Shown here in pieces: positions 49,283 to 59,100 of a stretch of 64,000 nucleotides of DNA. The notes beneath the pieces are model-generated. The model saw only the letters and a program-made list of their open reading frames with translations. It did no database searches and was not told where the DNA came from. The translations under genes were made by a program, and so were the position numbers. Within the stretch, counting starts at the first letter, position 1, and the number at the start of each line of letters is the position of its first letter. The stretch spans positions 13,996-77,995 of the forward strand of contig JBEKGN010000024.1 of assembly GCA_050012775.1 (NCBI GenBank), read 5' to 3'. The DNA is from Roseiarcus sp050012775 (GTDB lineage: Bacteria; Pseudomonadota; Alphaproteobacteria; Rhizobiales; Beijerinckiaceae).

Positions 49283-50824
49283 TCAATCGCCCGGCGCCTG
49301 CCGGTATTGCGAGGCGGCCGAACGTCGGCGCGAGGGCGGCGCTTCCCGGCGGTCGCGCTGTGAATCCGAGTAATAGGCGCGCTTTTCCACATACATGGCG
49401 GCGTCGGCCCGGCGCACGACGGCTTCCAACCGCTCCCCCTGGCGACTGGTCGCCGCCCCCATGGCGAAGCTGAGCGCGACGCCGGAATAGAACTGATTGT
49501 TGAGCGCCACGAGATTGGCGATCGCGTCGATCATCTCTTCGCCGTCACGCTCGTCGCGCGCGGGCATGAGCACCGCGAATTCGTCGCCGCCGATTCGCGC
49601 GACGTGGCACGGCTCTTCGACCAGCTTGCTCAACACCTCGCCGGCGCGGCGAAGCAATTCGTCGCCCGCCGCATGGCCCAATTGGTCATTGGCCCCCTTC
49701 AGGCCATTGACGTCGATGACGAGGACCGTGACGGGCGCCGGGCCGTTGCGCTCGAGACGATTGAGCTCTTCGACGAAGAAAGAGCGGTTGAAGAGCTTGG
49801 TCAGGACGTCGTGCTTGCCGAGATATTCGAGATAGGCCTCGGCCTTCTTGCGGGCGGTGATGTCGGTCAACGCGACCTGGACCAGCGACCAATCCCTCTC
49901 GCGGCCGGGGAACACCGAGAATTGCAGATGAAGGTGCAACGGGGCGCCATCGAGCGAATAATTGACGACTTCGCGCTGCTGAAAAAACTTTCCGTTCCAC
50001 AGGTCGATCAATTGTTCGCGGAATGGCTGCGCCATCGCGTCGCGAAAGACGTCGCGCAGGCGACGCAGCAACGTCTTCTTGTCGGGCGCCTGAAACAGGC
50101 TCAGCGTATGATTGTTGACGTCGATCACACGAATTTCGCGAATGCAGCGCTGGACGAATTCCGGATGCACGTCGATGAACACGCGAAGGTCCTCGATCCC
50201 GCGATCGCGCAACTCCTCGAGCAGCAGCTTGACCTTGCTGAAGTCCTCCACCCAGAGCGAAATCGGAGAATGCTCGAACAGCCCGCGCGAATAATCCTCG
50301 CTTAGCGCAAGCAGCCGGCGCGCGCCCTCGCGCTCGCTCACGTCCTCGACCGCGACCAGAACGCGCCCCCAGCTCGTCTCGTAGCCCGGCAGCAGCGAGC
50401 CTTTGACTTGAATGTCGATCCGGCGCCCGGTGAGGGAATAATTGACGCCGCTGCTGACGAAGTCGGTCTTGCCGTCCCACAGCTGCGCCAGTTCCTCCAC
50501 GAGGTTGGTCAGCATTTCGTCGCGGAAGATTTGACCGACGTTGGCGACGAGATGCGCCAGATCCCGGGCCTCGAACAGGGACAGCGTCCGGCGATTGACG
50601 CGCAGGACGCGCATGCCGGCTGCGCAGGCCCTGACGCGGGCCGGATCTTCGGCGAGATAGGCGCGAAAATCCCGGATGCCCGCCGCGCGCCAAGCGTCGA
50701 ACAGCGCCCTGATCGCGCTGTAATCCTCGAGCCACAGCGACACCGGCGCGACTTCGAACATCATGGCGTCGTCGCCGGCGCAACTGCCGGCCGAGGCCGA
50801 TTCGTCGCCTGGAAGGAACTGCAT
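49283..50824 (-). CDS. Diguanylate cyclase with two tandem PAS-like sensor domains
   Basis: A 513-residue protein. Two related sensor segments of about 135 residues each (about 22-165 and 180-325) share APVSLWLEDYS / SPISLWVEDFS, RTLSLFEA / HTLSLFQA, and VNYSL. A GGDEF domain (about 335-490) follows with an intact RIGGDEFAVLMPA active site, so it probably makes cyclic di-GMP. There is no transmembrane segment, so it should sense a cytoplasmic signal. The ligand is unknown. The gene is convergent with the ICMT-like gene. Confidence 0.88.
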   Translation of the reverse strand: MQFLPGDESASAGSCAGDDAMMFEVAPVSLWLEDYSAIRALFDAWRAAGIRDFRAYLAEDPARVRACAAGMRVLRVNRRTLSLFEARDLAHLVANVGQIFRDEMLTNLVEELAQLWDGKTDFVSSGVNYSLTGRRIDIQVKGSLLPGYETSWGRVLVAVEDVSEREGARRLLALSEDYSRGLFEHSPISLWVEDFSKVKLLLEELRDRGIEDLRVFIDVHPEFVQRCIREIRVIDVNNHTLSLFQAPDKKTLLRRLRDVFRDAMAQPFREQLIDLWNGKFFQQREVVNYSLDGAPLHLHLQFSVFPGRERDWSLVQVALTDITARKKAEAYLEYLGKHDVLTKLFNRSFFVEELNRLERNGPAPVTVLVIDVNGLKGANDQLGHAAGDELLRRAGEVLSKLVEEPCHVARIGGDEFAVLMPARDERDGEEMIDAIANLVALNNQFYSGVALSFAMGAATSRQGERLEAVVRRADAAMYVEKRAYYSDSQRDRREAPPSRRRSAASQYRQAPGD

Positions 50825-51042
50825 GGGGCTCCCTGCATTGTCGCGCGGCGGCGACTCGAATCGGGCGACCGCGACGGCCGATGACCACTTAGTATGTCAG
50901 CCGAGCTTACGAAAGGTAAGCGGCAAGTTGGGCTGACGGCGTTTCTTGAGGGGGGCATAGCGGCGAGGTCGGGATCGCGCGGCAGTTAGCGCGGTCAGGA
51001 AAGGCCGTCGAGCGCGCGGCTAGAAATCCCGCGCGGACATCC

Positions 51043-52116
51043 TCAAGCCGACCAAGCCGGCGCCGGCGCCGCTTCGGCCGCTTCGCTCGCGCGGCTCGTC
51101 TCGATCGCGGCGAGCGCCGCGCGCAAGACCTCCGTCACGCCGCGTTGCGCGACGGCCGAGAGTTCCAGCGGCGGGGCGCGTTTGGCGCCGGCCGCGAGCG
51201 GCGGGCCATAAGCGCGCATCGCGCGCTTCAGGCGCTCCTTCTGCTTCTTGAGGGTTTCCTCGTCGACCGCGTCGACCTTGGAGAGCGCGACGATCTCTGG
51301 CTTCTCCGCCACGCCGCCGCCGTAAGCGGCGAGCTCGCCGCGAATGGTGCGATAGGCGGCGCCGGCGTGTTCGCCGGCGGCGTCGACCAGATGCACCAGC
51401 GCGCCGCAGCGCTCGACATGGCCGAGAAAGCGGTCGCCGAGGCCGACGCCCTCGTGAGCCCCCTCGATCATGCCGGGAATGTCGGCGAGCACAAAATCGC
51501 GTCCGTCGACGCGCACGACGCCGAGGCCGGGATGCAGCGTCGTGAAGGGATAGTCGGCGATCTTGGGCCGCGCGGCGGAGACCGCGGCGAGCAACGTGGA
51601 CTTGCCGGCGTTGGGCAGGCCGACGAGGCCGGCGTCGGCGATCAGCTTCAGGCGCAGGAACAGCGTGCGCTCGATCCCCGTCTGGCCGGGATTGGCGCGG
51701 CGCGGCGCGCGATTGGTCGCGGTGGCGAAATGCGCGTTGCCGAAGCCGCCGTTGCCCCCCTTGGCGAGGACGACGCGCTCGCCGGGCGTCTTGAGGTCGG
51801 CGAGCAGCGTCTCGCCGTCCTCGTCGAAGACCTGCGTGCCTTCGGGCACCTTCAGCACGACGTCGGCGCCGCGCCCGCCGGCGCGGTTCTTGCCCATGCC
51901 GTGCATGCCGGTCTTGGCCTTGAAATGCTGTTGATAGCGAAAGTCGATCAGCGTGTTGAGGCCGCTGGCGCATTCCACGACGACGTCGCCGCCGCGCCCG
52001 CCGTCGCCGCCGTCGGGGCCGCCGAATTCGATGAATTTCTCGCGGCGGAACGAAACGCAGCCGGCGCCGCCGTCGCCAGAGCGGACGAAGACGCGCGCCT
52101 GATCAAGGAACTTCAT
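51043..52116 (-). CDS. obgE: GTPase ObgE/CgtA
   Basis: A 357-residue Obg-family GTPase acting in ribosome assembly and stress control. The glycine-rich Obg domain (about 1-158) shows GDGGAGCVSFRREKF and GGDGGRGGDVV; the G domain (160-330) has G1 GLPNAGKST, G3 DIPGMIEGA and G4 SKVD. It overlaps the 3' end of the upstream GNAT gene by 14 bases. The order rplU-rpmA-GNAT-obgE is common in alphaproteobacteria. Confidence 0.95.
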   Translation of the reverse strand: MKFLDQARVFVRSGDGGAGCVSFRREKFIEFGGPDGGDGGRGGDVVVECASGLNTLIDFRYQQHFKAKTGMHGMGKNRAGGRGADVVLKVPEGTQVFDEDGETLLADLKTPGERVVLAKGGNGGFGNAHFATATNRAPRRANPGQTGIERTLFLRLKLIADAGLVGLPNAGKSTLLAAVSAARPKIADYPFTTLHPGLGVVRVDGRDFVLADIPGMIEGAHEGVGLGDRFLGHVERCGALVHLVDAAGEHAGAAYRTIRGELAAYGGGVAEKPEIVALSKVDAVDEETLKKQKERLKRAMRAYGPPLAAGAKRAPPLELSAVAQRGVTEVLRAALAAIETSRASEAAEAAPAPAWSA

Positions 52117-52729
52117 GGACGCCTTCTCGGTTGGTCGGCGCGGCCTGCTGGTTCAGCGCCGCGCGCCGCGCGGCCCAGGCGTCGCGGGTCATGCCGAAGC
52201 GATCGCACGGGACCATGCCGCCGCGCGCGGGCGCGCCCTGGAGGCCCGTGCCGGTGAATTCAAATCCCGCCTTCTCGAGGACGCGGCGCGAGGCGGCGTT
52301 CTCCACGCGCGCGCTGGCGACGAGTTCGACCGCCTTGGTCAGGACAAAGCCCGCGTCGACCATCGCCCCGACTGCTTCGCTCGCCAGGCCCTTGCCCCAG
52401 GCTTCCGGCGCGAGCGCATAGCCGAGCGTCAGGCGGTCCTGGCCCCTTGCCTCGAGGGCGACGGCGCCGATCGCTTCGCGCTTGTCGCGGATCGGGGTCA
52501 TGACGAGCGTCAGATCGCGGCCCGAGGCGTTGGCTTCGCGCGCGGCGAAGATGAACCGTTCCGCCGTGCCTGGGGGATAGGGATGGGGAATGCGGGCGGT
52601 GAACTCAGCAACTTCCCGGCGGCTGCAATAGCGCGCGATCGCCGGCGCGTCGGCGGCGCGCGGCCAGCGCAGCCACAGCCTCGCCGTCTCCAGGCGGAAG
52701 ACATCGTCTCGGGCAAGATCGGGAAACAT
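52103..52729 (-). CDS. RimJ/RimL-type GNAT acetyltransferase
   Basis: A 208-residue GNAT enzyme with ETARLWLRWPRAADAPAIAR at the start and the acetyl-CoA motif LAPEAWGKGLASEAVGAM. The C-terminal NAASRRVLEKAGFEFTG is typical of the RimJ/RimL group, which acetylates protein N termini or other amines. The ATG at 52729 follows GGAG and is preferred over the longer frame, which reads like random sequence. It is placed between rpmA and obgE and is probably co-transcribed with them. The target is unknown. Confidence 0.82.
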   Translation of the reverse strand: MFPDLARDDVFRLETARLWLRWPRAADAPAIARYCSRREVAEFTARIPHPYPPGTAERFIFAAREANASGRDLTLVMTPIRDKREAIGAVALEARGQDRLTLGYALAPEAWGKGLASEAVGAMVDAGFVLTKAVELVASARVENAASRRVLEKAGFEFTGTGLQGAPARGGMVPCDRFGMTRDAWAARRAALNQQAAPTNREGVHEVP

Positions 52730-52927
52730 TTCCACTCCGGACCAGCGAGGGGCTCGGCGATGCGGCCCCAAAACGACGAAGGAGATGCGGCGACCCGCAT
52801 CCCCTTCATAAGCGCTTCGGCTTACCGGACTTTTGGGAAGGATTTCGGCCTTCCTGTTCTCGGGGGATGCTCGAGACCGTCCGCGGGGGCTGTCGCCGCG
52901 GCGGGGATCTCGTCTCATCCCCGCCGT

Positions 52928-53194
52928 TCATTCAGCCGCGTTTTGCGCGACTACCATGACGTATTGGCGACCATTGGCTTTCGATTCGAACGCCACGGCG
53001 CCGGGGGCGGTGGCGAACAGCGTATGATCGGTCCCTATGCCCACATTGCGGCCAGGATGGAATTTCGTGCCGCGCTGACGCACGATGATCATGCCGCTGA
53101 CGACCTTTTCGCCGCCGAATTTCTTGACGCCGAGACGGCGCCCGGCCGAATCGCGGCCGTTGCGCGACGAGCCGCCTGCTTTCTTATGAGCCAT
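52928..53194 (-). CDS. rpmA: 50S ribosomal protein L27
   Basis: An 88-residue L27 starting MAHKKAGGSSRNGRDSAG, with IIVRQRGTKFHPG and the typical GTDHTLFA block. It binds near the peptidyl transferase centre. The ATG at 53194 is used; upstream in-frame codons have no homology. It lies 86 bases after rplU on the same strand. Confidence 0.97.
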   Translation of the reverse strand: MAHKKAGGSSRNGRDSAGRRLGVKKFGGEKVVSGMIIVRQRGTKFHPGRNVGIGTDHTLFATAPGAVAFESKANGRQYVMVVAQNAAE

Positions 53195-53280
53195 GTCACC
53201 CGCTCCAAATCCCACGCGGCGCGCCAGAAACAGCGCCGATTTCCCGCGTATATAATTCAAGTTTCAGGCCGAGGGAACCC

Positions 53281-53679
53281 TCAGTCCGCGTGATGGGTCT
53301 CGGCCGCTTCCGGGGCGGCCTCGGCTGCCGGCGAACGAGCCGAGACGGCTTGCGCGGGCTTGGCGCCGTCCGTCAAAATCTGCGTGATCCTGACGATCGT
53401 CAGATCCTGCTTGTGACCGCGCTTGCGGCGCGAATTCTTGCGGCGGCGCTTCTTGAACGCGATGACCTTGGGGCCGCGCGTCTGCTCGACGATTTCGCCG
53501 ACGACGCTGGCGCCGGCGACATGCGGCGCGCCGATCCGGTTGGTCTCGCCGTCGAACAGCGCGAGAACCTCGGCGAAAGTCACTTGCGCCCCGGCTTCGC
53601 CTTCGAGCGCCATGACGGTGATCTCGTTGTCGGCGGCGACCTTATATTGCTTGCCGCCGGTCTTGATGACTGCGAACAT
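53281..53679 (-). CDS. rplU: 50S ribosomal protein L21
   Basis: A 132-residue L21 starting MFAVIKTGGKQYKV with the basic stretch KVIAFKKRRRKNSRRKRGHK. The C-terminal tail of about 28 residues is Ala/Glu/Pro-rich and extends beyond the bacterial core of about 103, as often in alphaproteobacteria. A strong promoter lies about 145 bases upstream. Confidence 0.96.
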   Translation of the reverse strand: MFAVIKTGGKQYKVAADNEITVMALEGEAGAQVTFAEVLALFDGETNRIGAPHVAGASVVGEIVEQTRGPKVIAFKKRRRKNSRRKRGHKQDLTIVRITQILTDGAKPAQAVSARSPAAEAAPEAAETHHAD

Positions 53680-53823
53680 CGTTTTCTCCGTGTTCAACCT
53701 GGCTCTGCGCGGGAGCCCGCGCGGCCAGCTTCTTTGCAGTGGGAACCTGCTGGTTTTCGCCCCGCCTCGCCGCAGACGCGGAAAAGCAAAAGCGCGGCCG
53801 GAAGCCGCGCGTGAGCGGCGTGT

Positions 53824-53852
53824 GCTATAGTGGGCGCGGCGCGCGAAGTCAA
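53824..53852 (-). promoter_or_regulatory. Promoter of the rplU-rpmA operon
   Basis: On the minus strand TTGACT (53852-53847), a 17-base spacer and TATAGC (53829-53824) form one of the best sigma-70-like promoters in the window. The rplU leader would be about 135 bases long. Confidence 0.7.
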
Positions 53853-53894
53853 ACGAAATGCGGCGCGTTTCGGCGCCGCCCTCCGCCGGCGCGC

Positions 53895-54311
53895 CTATCG
53901 CGAGAGATCGCCATAGATCACGACGGGCAAGGCGCCGCGCCGCGCCGCTGGCGCGTGGCTGCCGACCTTGATGATCTTCGGCCCCGTGGATTCGGCCGCG
54001 ACGCGGCCGAGGGCGGAGTCCGGCGGACAAAAGACGGCCGCTTGCGGGATCTCTTCCGCTTGCGCGGCCGGCGTCTCGCCTTCCGCCGGGCCGACCCCGC
54101 CAAACAGATCGAACTGGTTTCGATGGTCGCGCCCGGCGCGGCGCGCGGCGCCCTCGATCGCGCGCCGGTCGTCGCCCCGCCGAACCGAAACGGCCGGGTG
54201 CGGGGAAACAGGCGGACGCAACCCCGCCGCGGCGCCGGTCGAGCCGAAGACCGCCAAGCCGGCGGCCAAAATCAGGCCGGTGGCGGCCAGATTCGCGCAT
54301 GAAGCTTTCAT
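53895..54311 (-). CDS. Hypothetical exported protein
   Basis: The 138-residue product starts with a likely signal peptide (MKASCANLAATGLILAAGLA, cleavage near GAAAG at about 29). The mature part is rich in Ala, Gly, Pro and Arg and has no domain that I recognise. It ends about 40 bases from the start of the rplU promoter and is transcribed in the same direction. Coding status is supported mainly by the signal peptide and the lack of better frames. Confidence 0.5.
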   Translation of the reverse strand: MKASCANLAATGLILAAGLAVFGSTGAAAGLRPPVSPHPAVSVRRGDDRRAIEGAARRAGRDHRNQFDLFGGVGPAEGETPAAQAEEIPQAAVFCPPDSALGRVAAESTGPKIIKVGSHAPAARRGALPVVIYGDLSR

Positions 54312-54396
54312 GGTCGCTTCCTTTTCGAGGCCGGCCTCCTCGCCGCTAAGTCTAGGACTCTTTTCGTCAGCGCGAAAGAGCGCGCTCCTCCCTGCC

Positions 54397-54439
54397 TTGA
54401 CAGGAAAATGAAGAGTGATAAAAATTAAATATCGTCACT
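54397..54439 (+). promoter_or_regulatory. Candidate promoter/operator of the tetR-RND operon
   Basis: TTGACA (54397-54402) is a consensus -35; an AT-rich stretch follows. The inverted pair AGTGA (54414-54418) / TCACT (54435-54439) around it is a plausible TetR operator. The regulator gene starts at 54459. The -10 is not clear. Confidence 0.4.
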
Positions 54440-54458
54440 TCTCAGAAGTCAGCGCGCC

Positions 54459-55103
54459 ATGAACATCGCCGCCCGCCGCACGCCCGAGGAAACCCGCGAC
54501 GAAATCCTGGCCGTCGCCTGGCATCTGTTTCGCCAACTCGGCGCGCGCACGACCATCGCCGACATCGCGGAGAAGCTGGGGATGTCCAGCGCCAACATCT
54601 ACCGCTTCTTTCCCTCCAAGCAGGCGCTGACCGAGGCCATTTGCGTCAATCAACTGGGCGCGCTGATCGACGCGGCGCGGGCCGCGAGCGAAGGCCGCGG
54701 CTCCGCTTCCGACCGGATTCGCGCGATGCTGGCGACGCTTCATCACGGAATGCGCGATCAAATGCTCAATCAGTCGCGCGTGCACGAAATCGTCGACATC
54801 GCGCTGAAGGAGAAATGGCCGGCGATCCACGATTTCCACCAGCGATGCGCCGCGATGGCGGCTGAGCTCGTCGCCGAAGGTCAGGCGGGCGGCGAGTTCG
54901 GTCCCGGCGACCCCGCGCGTTTGGGGATGCAAACCCTCATCGCTTGCGCCGCCATCTATCACCCGATGCTGATCGCTGAATGCCTCGATCCGGATTCGGG
55001 GATGCGGACGGATGACATCATCGCCTTCGCTCTGCGCGCGCTCGCCAATCAAAACCCCGATCGAGAGCCATCCTCGCCGATGGCCGGGGAGAAGGCGCCG
55101 TGA
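54459..55103 (+). CDS. TetR/AcrR-family repressor of the efflux operon
   Basis: A 214-residue TetR regulator with the N-terminal helix-turn-helix in TTIADIAEKLGMSSANIYRFFPSK (seen as TIADIAEKLG and NIYRFFPSKQALTEAI) and an all-helical ligand domain. It is followed by membrane-fusion and RND genes, overlapping the first by four bases. It therefore probably represses this efflux operon and itself. The ligand is unknown. Confidence 0.88.
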   Translation: MNIAARRTPEETRDEILAVAWHLFRQLGARTTIADIAEKLGMSSANIYRFFPSKQALTEAICVNQLGALIDAARAASEGRGSASDRIRAMLATLHHGMRDQMLNQSRVHEIVDIALKEKWPAIHDFHQRCAAMAAELVAEGQAGGEFGPGDPARLGMQTLIACAAIYHPMLIAECLDPDSGMRTDDIIAFALRALANQNPDREPSSPMAGEKAP

Positions 55104-56182
55104 AGCCGCACCTCGTCGTCGCGGGCGCCCTCGGCACCCTCTTCCTCGCCGCCTGCGACGCGCCCAAGCAGGCGAGCCGAGAGACCGCGCCTCGACCCGT
55201 GCTGGTCGCGCAAATTCACTACGTCCCGCGCGAACGCGAGCAAGTCCTGCCGGGCGTCGTCAAGGCGCGCATCGAAAGCGATCTGGCTTTTCGCGTCGCG
55301 GGCAAGATGGCGCAGCGCCTCGTCGACGCGGGCGCTCTGGTCAAGAACGGCGATCCGCTGGCGCGCCTCGACGAAACGGATTTCCGTCTGCAACTCGAAC
55401 AGGCCGAGGCGGAGCGCAACTCGGCCCATGCGGCCCTCGAACAGGCCGAAGCCGAGGAGCGGCGCATCACGACGCTGACGCGCCAGGGCTGGGCGGCGAA
55501 CGCGGATTTCGAGAAGATCCGCGCCGCCGCCGATCAAGCGCGCGGCGCCGTAGTGAAGGCTGAACGCGCCGTGACGCTGGCGCGCAACGCGCTCGATTAC
55601 ACGACGCTCGCGGCCGACGCGGATGGCGTCGTCAGCCTAGTGGCCGCCGAACCCGGCCAAGTCGTCGCCGCCGGGGCGCCGATCGTCCGCCTCGCCCATA
55701 CCGACGAGCGCGAAGCGGCCGTTTCCGTTCCCGAGAACCTCATCGATCGCGTGCGGGCGAACCCGGCGCGCGTCGAGTTCTGGGCGCTGCCGGGCGTGTC
55801 GGCCGGCGCGCGCCTGCGCGAGCTCTCGCCCAACGCCGACGCCGCGACGCGCACCTATCCCGCGCGCTTCAGCCTCCTCGACGCGCCGCAAAGCGTGCGG
55901 CTGGGAATGAGTTTGACGGTCGTGTTGACGGGGCGCGGCGTGCAGGTCGCCCGCGTCCCCGCCGGGGCGATTTTCGACGCCGGCCAGGGTCCGAACGTCT
56001 GGGTCGTCGATCGCGCTGCGGGAACCTTGACCGCGACGCCGGTGGCCGTCACGGGATACGATTCGGATTCGGCCTTCGTGACCGCCGGCGTCGCCGAGGG
56101 CGCTGAAATCGTCGCCCTCGGCGTTCATAAACTTGACGCCAAGGAAAAAGTGCGGGTGGTCGAGAGCCTCGCGGGGCTGTGA
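55100..56182 (+). CDS. RND efflux periplasmic adaptor (lipoprotein)
   Basis: A 360-residue membrane fusion protein with lipobox LAAC (C19). It has the lipoyl half-motifs RIESDLAFRVAGKMAQRLV and ADGVVSLVAAEPGQVVAAG around a coiled-coil hairpin (about 90-155). It would connect the RND pump to an outer-membrane channel not encoded here. It overlaps tetR upstream by four bases and the RND gene by one base. Confidence 0.9.
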   Translation: MKPHLVVAGALGTLFLAACDAPKQASRETAPRPVLVAQIHYVPREREQVLPGVVKARIESDLAFRVAGKMAQRLVDAGALVKNGDPLARLDETDFRLQLEQAEAERNSAHAALEQAEAEERRITTLTRQGWAANADFEKIRAAADQARGAVVKAERAVTLARNALDYTTLAADADGVVSLVAAEPGQVVAAGAPIVRLAHTDEREAAVSVPENLIDRVRANPARVEFWALPGVSAGARLRELSPNADAATRTYPARFSLLDAPQSVRLGMSLTVVLTGRGVQVARVPAGAIFDAGQGPNVWVVDRAAGTLTATPVAVTGYDSDSAFVTAGVAEGAEIVALGVHKLDAKEKVRVVESLAGL

Positions 56183-59100
56183 TGGGCAAGGTCAATCTGT
56201 CGCAATGGGCGATTCGCCATCCCCAATTGATCGTCTTTCTGATTCTCGCCATCGGCCTCGGCGGCGCCTTCGCCTATCAGCGGCTCGGGCGCGCCGAGGA
56301 TCCCGCCTTCACCATCAAGAACGCCATCGTCAGCGCGGTCTGGCCGGGCGCGACAACCGAGGAAATGCAGGACCAGGTCGCCGACCGCATCGAGAAGAAG
56401 CTGCAGGAACTGCCCTGGGTCGATAAGATCGACACCTATTGCAAGCCCGGCTTCAGCGCGATCTCGTTCGCGTTCCGCGATTCGACGCCGCCGCGCGACG
56501 TGCCGATGCTGTTTCTCGAATTGCGCAAGAAGATGAGCGATCTCAAGCCCGACCTGCCCGCCGACGTCGAGGGGCCGGCGGTCAACGACGAATTGGGCGA
56601 CGTCGATTCCGTGCTCTATACGATCGTCGGCGACGGCGCTTCCTACGCGCAGCTCAAGGAGGTCGCCGAAGCTCTGCGCAAGCGCTTGCAGCGCGTGCCT
56701 GATGTGACCAAGGTCGATCTCTACGGCGACCAGGCGGAGCGGATCTTCGTCGAATCGAGCTACGCCAAGCTGGCGACGCTCGGCGTGCCGCTGCAAGCGA
56801 TGTTCGATTCGCTCGCCAAGCAGAACGCGCTGGCGCCGGCCGGGGAATTCCAGACCGACGCGCAACGCGTGCCCGTGCGGGTCACCGGCGCGCTGCAAGG
56901 CGTCGACGCGGTGGCCGAAACGCCGGTCTTCGCCAATGGCCAGACCTTTCGCCTAGGCGACATCGCCGACGTTTCGCACGGCTACGAAGACCCGCCCTCC
57001 TATCTCATTCGCGCCCAGGGCCAACCGGCGCTGGAAATCGGCGTGGTGATGCAGAAGGGCGGCAATATTCTCTCGCTCGGCAAGAACCTCGACGCGGCGC
57101 TCGCGGAATTCGAGGCCGACCTGCCGCGCGGGATCGTCATTTCCCGCATCGCCGATCAGCCCGAAGTGGTCGATTCGGCGGTGTTCGTGTTCACGCGTTC
57201 GTTTCTCGAAGCGCTGGCGATCGTGCTCGGCGTGAGTTTCCTGAGCCTGGGCTGGCGATCGGGGATCGTCGTCGCGACCTCCGTGCCGCTGGTGCTGGCG
57301 ATTGTCTTCGTCGTCATGGCCTTCATCGGCCTCGATCTCCAGCGCGTCACGCTGGGCGCGTTGATCATCGCGCTGGGCCTGCTCGTCGACGACGCGATCA
57401 TCGCGGTCGAGATGATCGTCGTCAAGCTCGAGCAGGGATGGGAGCGCGAGCGCGCGGCGTCCTTCGCCTGGACCTCGACCGCCTTTCCCATGTTGACGGG
57501 AACGCTGGTCACCGCAGCCGGCTTCGTGCCGATCGGCCTCGCCAGCTCGACGGTCGGCGAATACGCCGGCGGCATCTTCTGGGTGGTCGGCATCGCGCTC
57601 GTCGCCTCCTGGTTCGTCGCGGTCCTGTTCACCCCGTTTCTCGGCTTCAAACTGCTGCCCAAACACGTGCGCAGCGGCCATTTGCGCGACGAGGCCGCGA
57701 TTTATTCGACGTCCTTCTACCGCGCGTTTCGCCGCGCGCTCGAGTTCTGCGTCGCCCGCCCGCTCGTCGTCGTCGTCGCCGCCGTGCTGCTGCTCGGTCT
57801 CGGCCTCAGCCAGTTCAGCAAGGTTCAGCAGCAGTTCTTTCCGCTGTCCGAGCGGCCGGAACTGTTCCTCGAGATGCGCCTCGCCGAGGGAAGCGCGATC
57901 CAGGCGACGCAAAGGACCGCCGGCGAGGCGGAGCGCTTGCTCGCGGGCGATTCGGACATCGCCTCCTACACGACCTATATCGGCAAGAGTTCGCCGCGCT
58001 TCTGGCTCGGCCTGCTGCCGGTGCAGCCGAACGAGGCTTTCGCCCAGATCGTCGTCGTCGCGAAGGACGTCGAGGCGCGCGAGCGCGTCAAGGCGCGCAT
58101 CGAGGCGGCGGTCGCCGGGGGCGCCCTCAGCGCGGCGCGGGTGCGCGTCGATCGCTTCAATTTCGGCCCGCCGGTCGGTTTTCCCGTGCAGTTTCGCGTC
58201 ATCGGCCCGGACGCGGGAAAGGTGCGCGAGATCGCCGCGCGGGTGCGCGACGTCATGCGCGAGGATCCGCGCGTCGTCGACGCCCATCTCAACTGGGGCG
58301 AGAAAATGCCGTCGCTGCGGCTCGACGTGGATCAGGCGCGCGCCCGCGCGCTGGGGCTGACGCCGCGCGATATCGCGCAGACCCTGCAGACTCTGGTCGG
58401 CGGCGTGACGGTGACGACGATTCGCGCCGGCGAGGAGCACGTCGACGTCGTCGCCCGCGCCATCCCCAGCGAGCGCGCCGCGCTCGATCGGATCGACGAT
58501 CTCACCATCGTCGCGCGCAGCGGCGCCGCGGTTCCCGTCGGCCAGGTCGCCCACGTCGTGCGGACCACGGAGGAGCCGATCATCTGGCGCCGGAATCGCC
58601 AAATCGTCATGACCGCGCTGTCCGACGTCGCCAACGGCGCGCAGCCTCCGGACGTTTCGCGCGCGCTGTGGTCGAGGCTCGCATCGATCCGCGAAAGCCT
58701 CCCGCCGGGCGCCCGCATCGAGATGGGCGGCGCGATCGAGGAATCGCAGAAGGGCAACACATCGATCTTCATCCTGTTCCCGCTCATGGTCATCACGATG
58801 CTGACGCTCTTGATGCTGCAACTGCAGAGCTTCTCGCGCCTCGCGATCGTTTTCTTCACGGCGCCGCTCGGCATCGTCGGCGCTTCGATCGCGCTCAACC
58901 TCGCGCATCGCCCATTCGGCTTCGTCGCCCTGCTCGGCCTCATCGCGCTCGCCGGCATGGATATGCGCAACACGGTCATTCTCGTCGATCAGATCGAGAC
59001 GGACGTGCGCGAGCGCGGGCTCTCGCGCCGCGAGGCGATCGTGTTTTCGACGATGCGCCGCGCCCGGCCCGTCGTCTTGACCGCCCTCGCCGCGATCCTC

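Noticed and set aside
56953..58908. 651-codon minus-strand frame opposite the RND permease
   Set aside because: The product is a repetitive Arg/Asp/His-rich sequence mirrored from codon bias of the permease gene.
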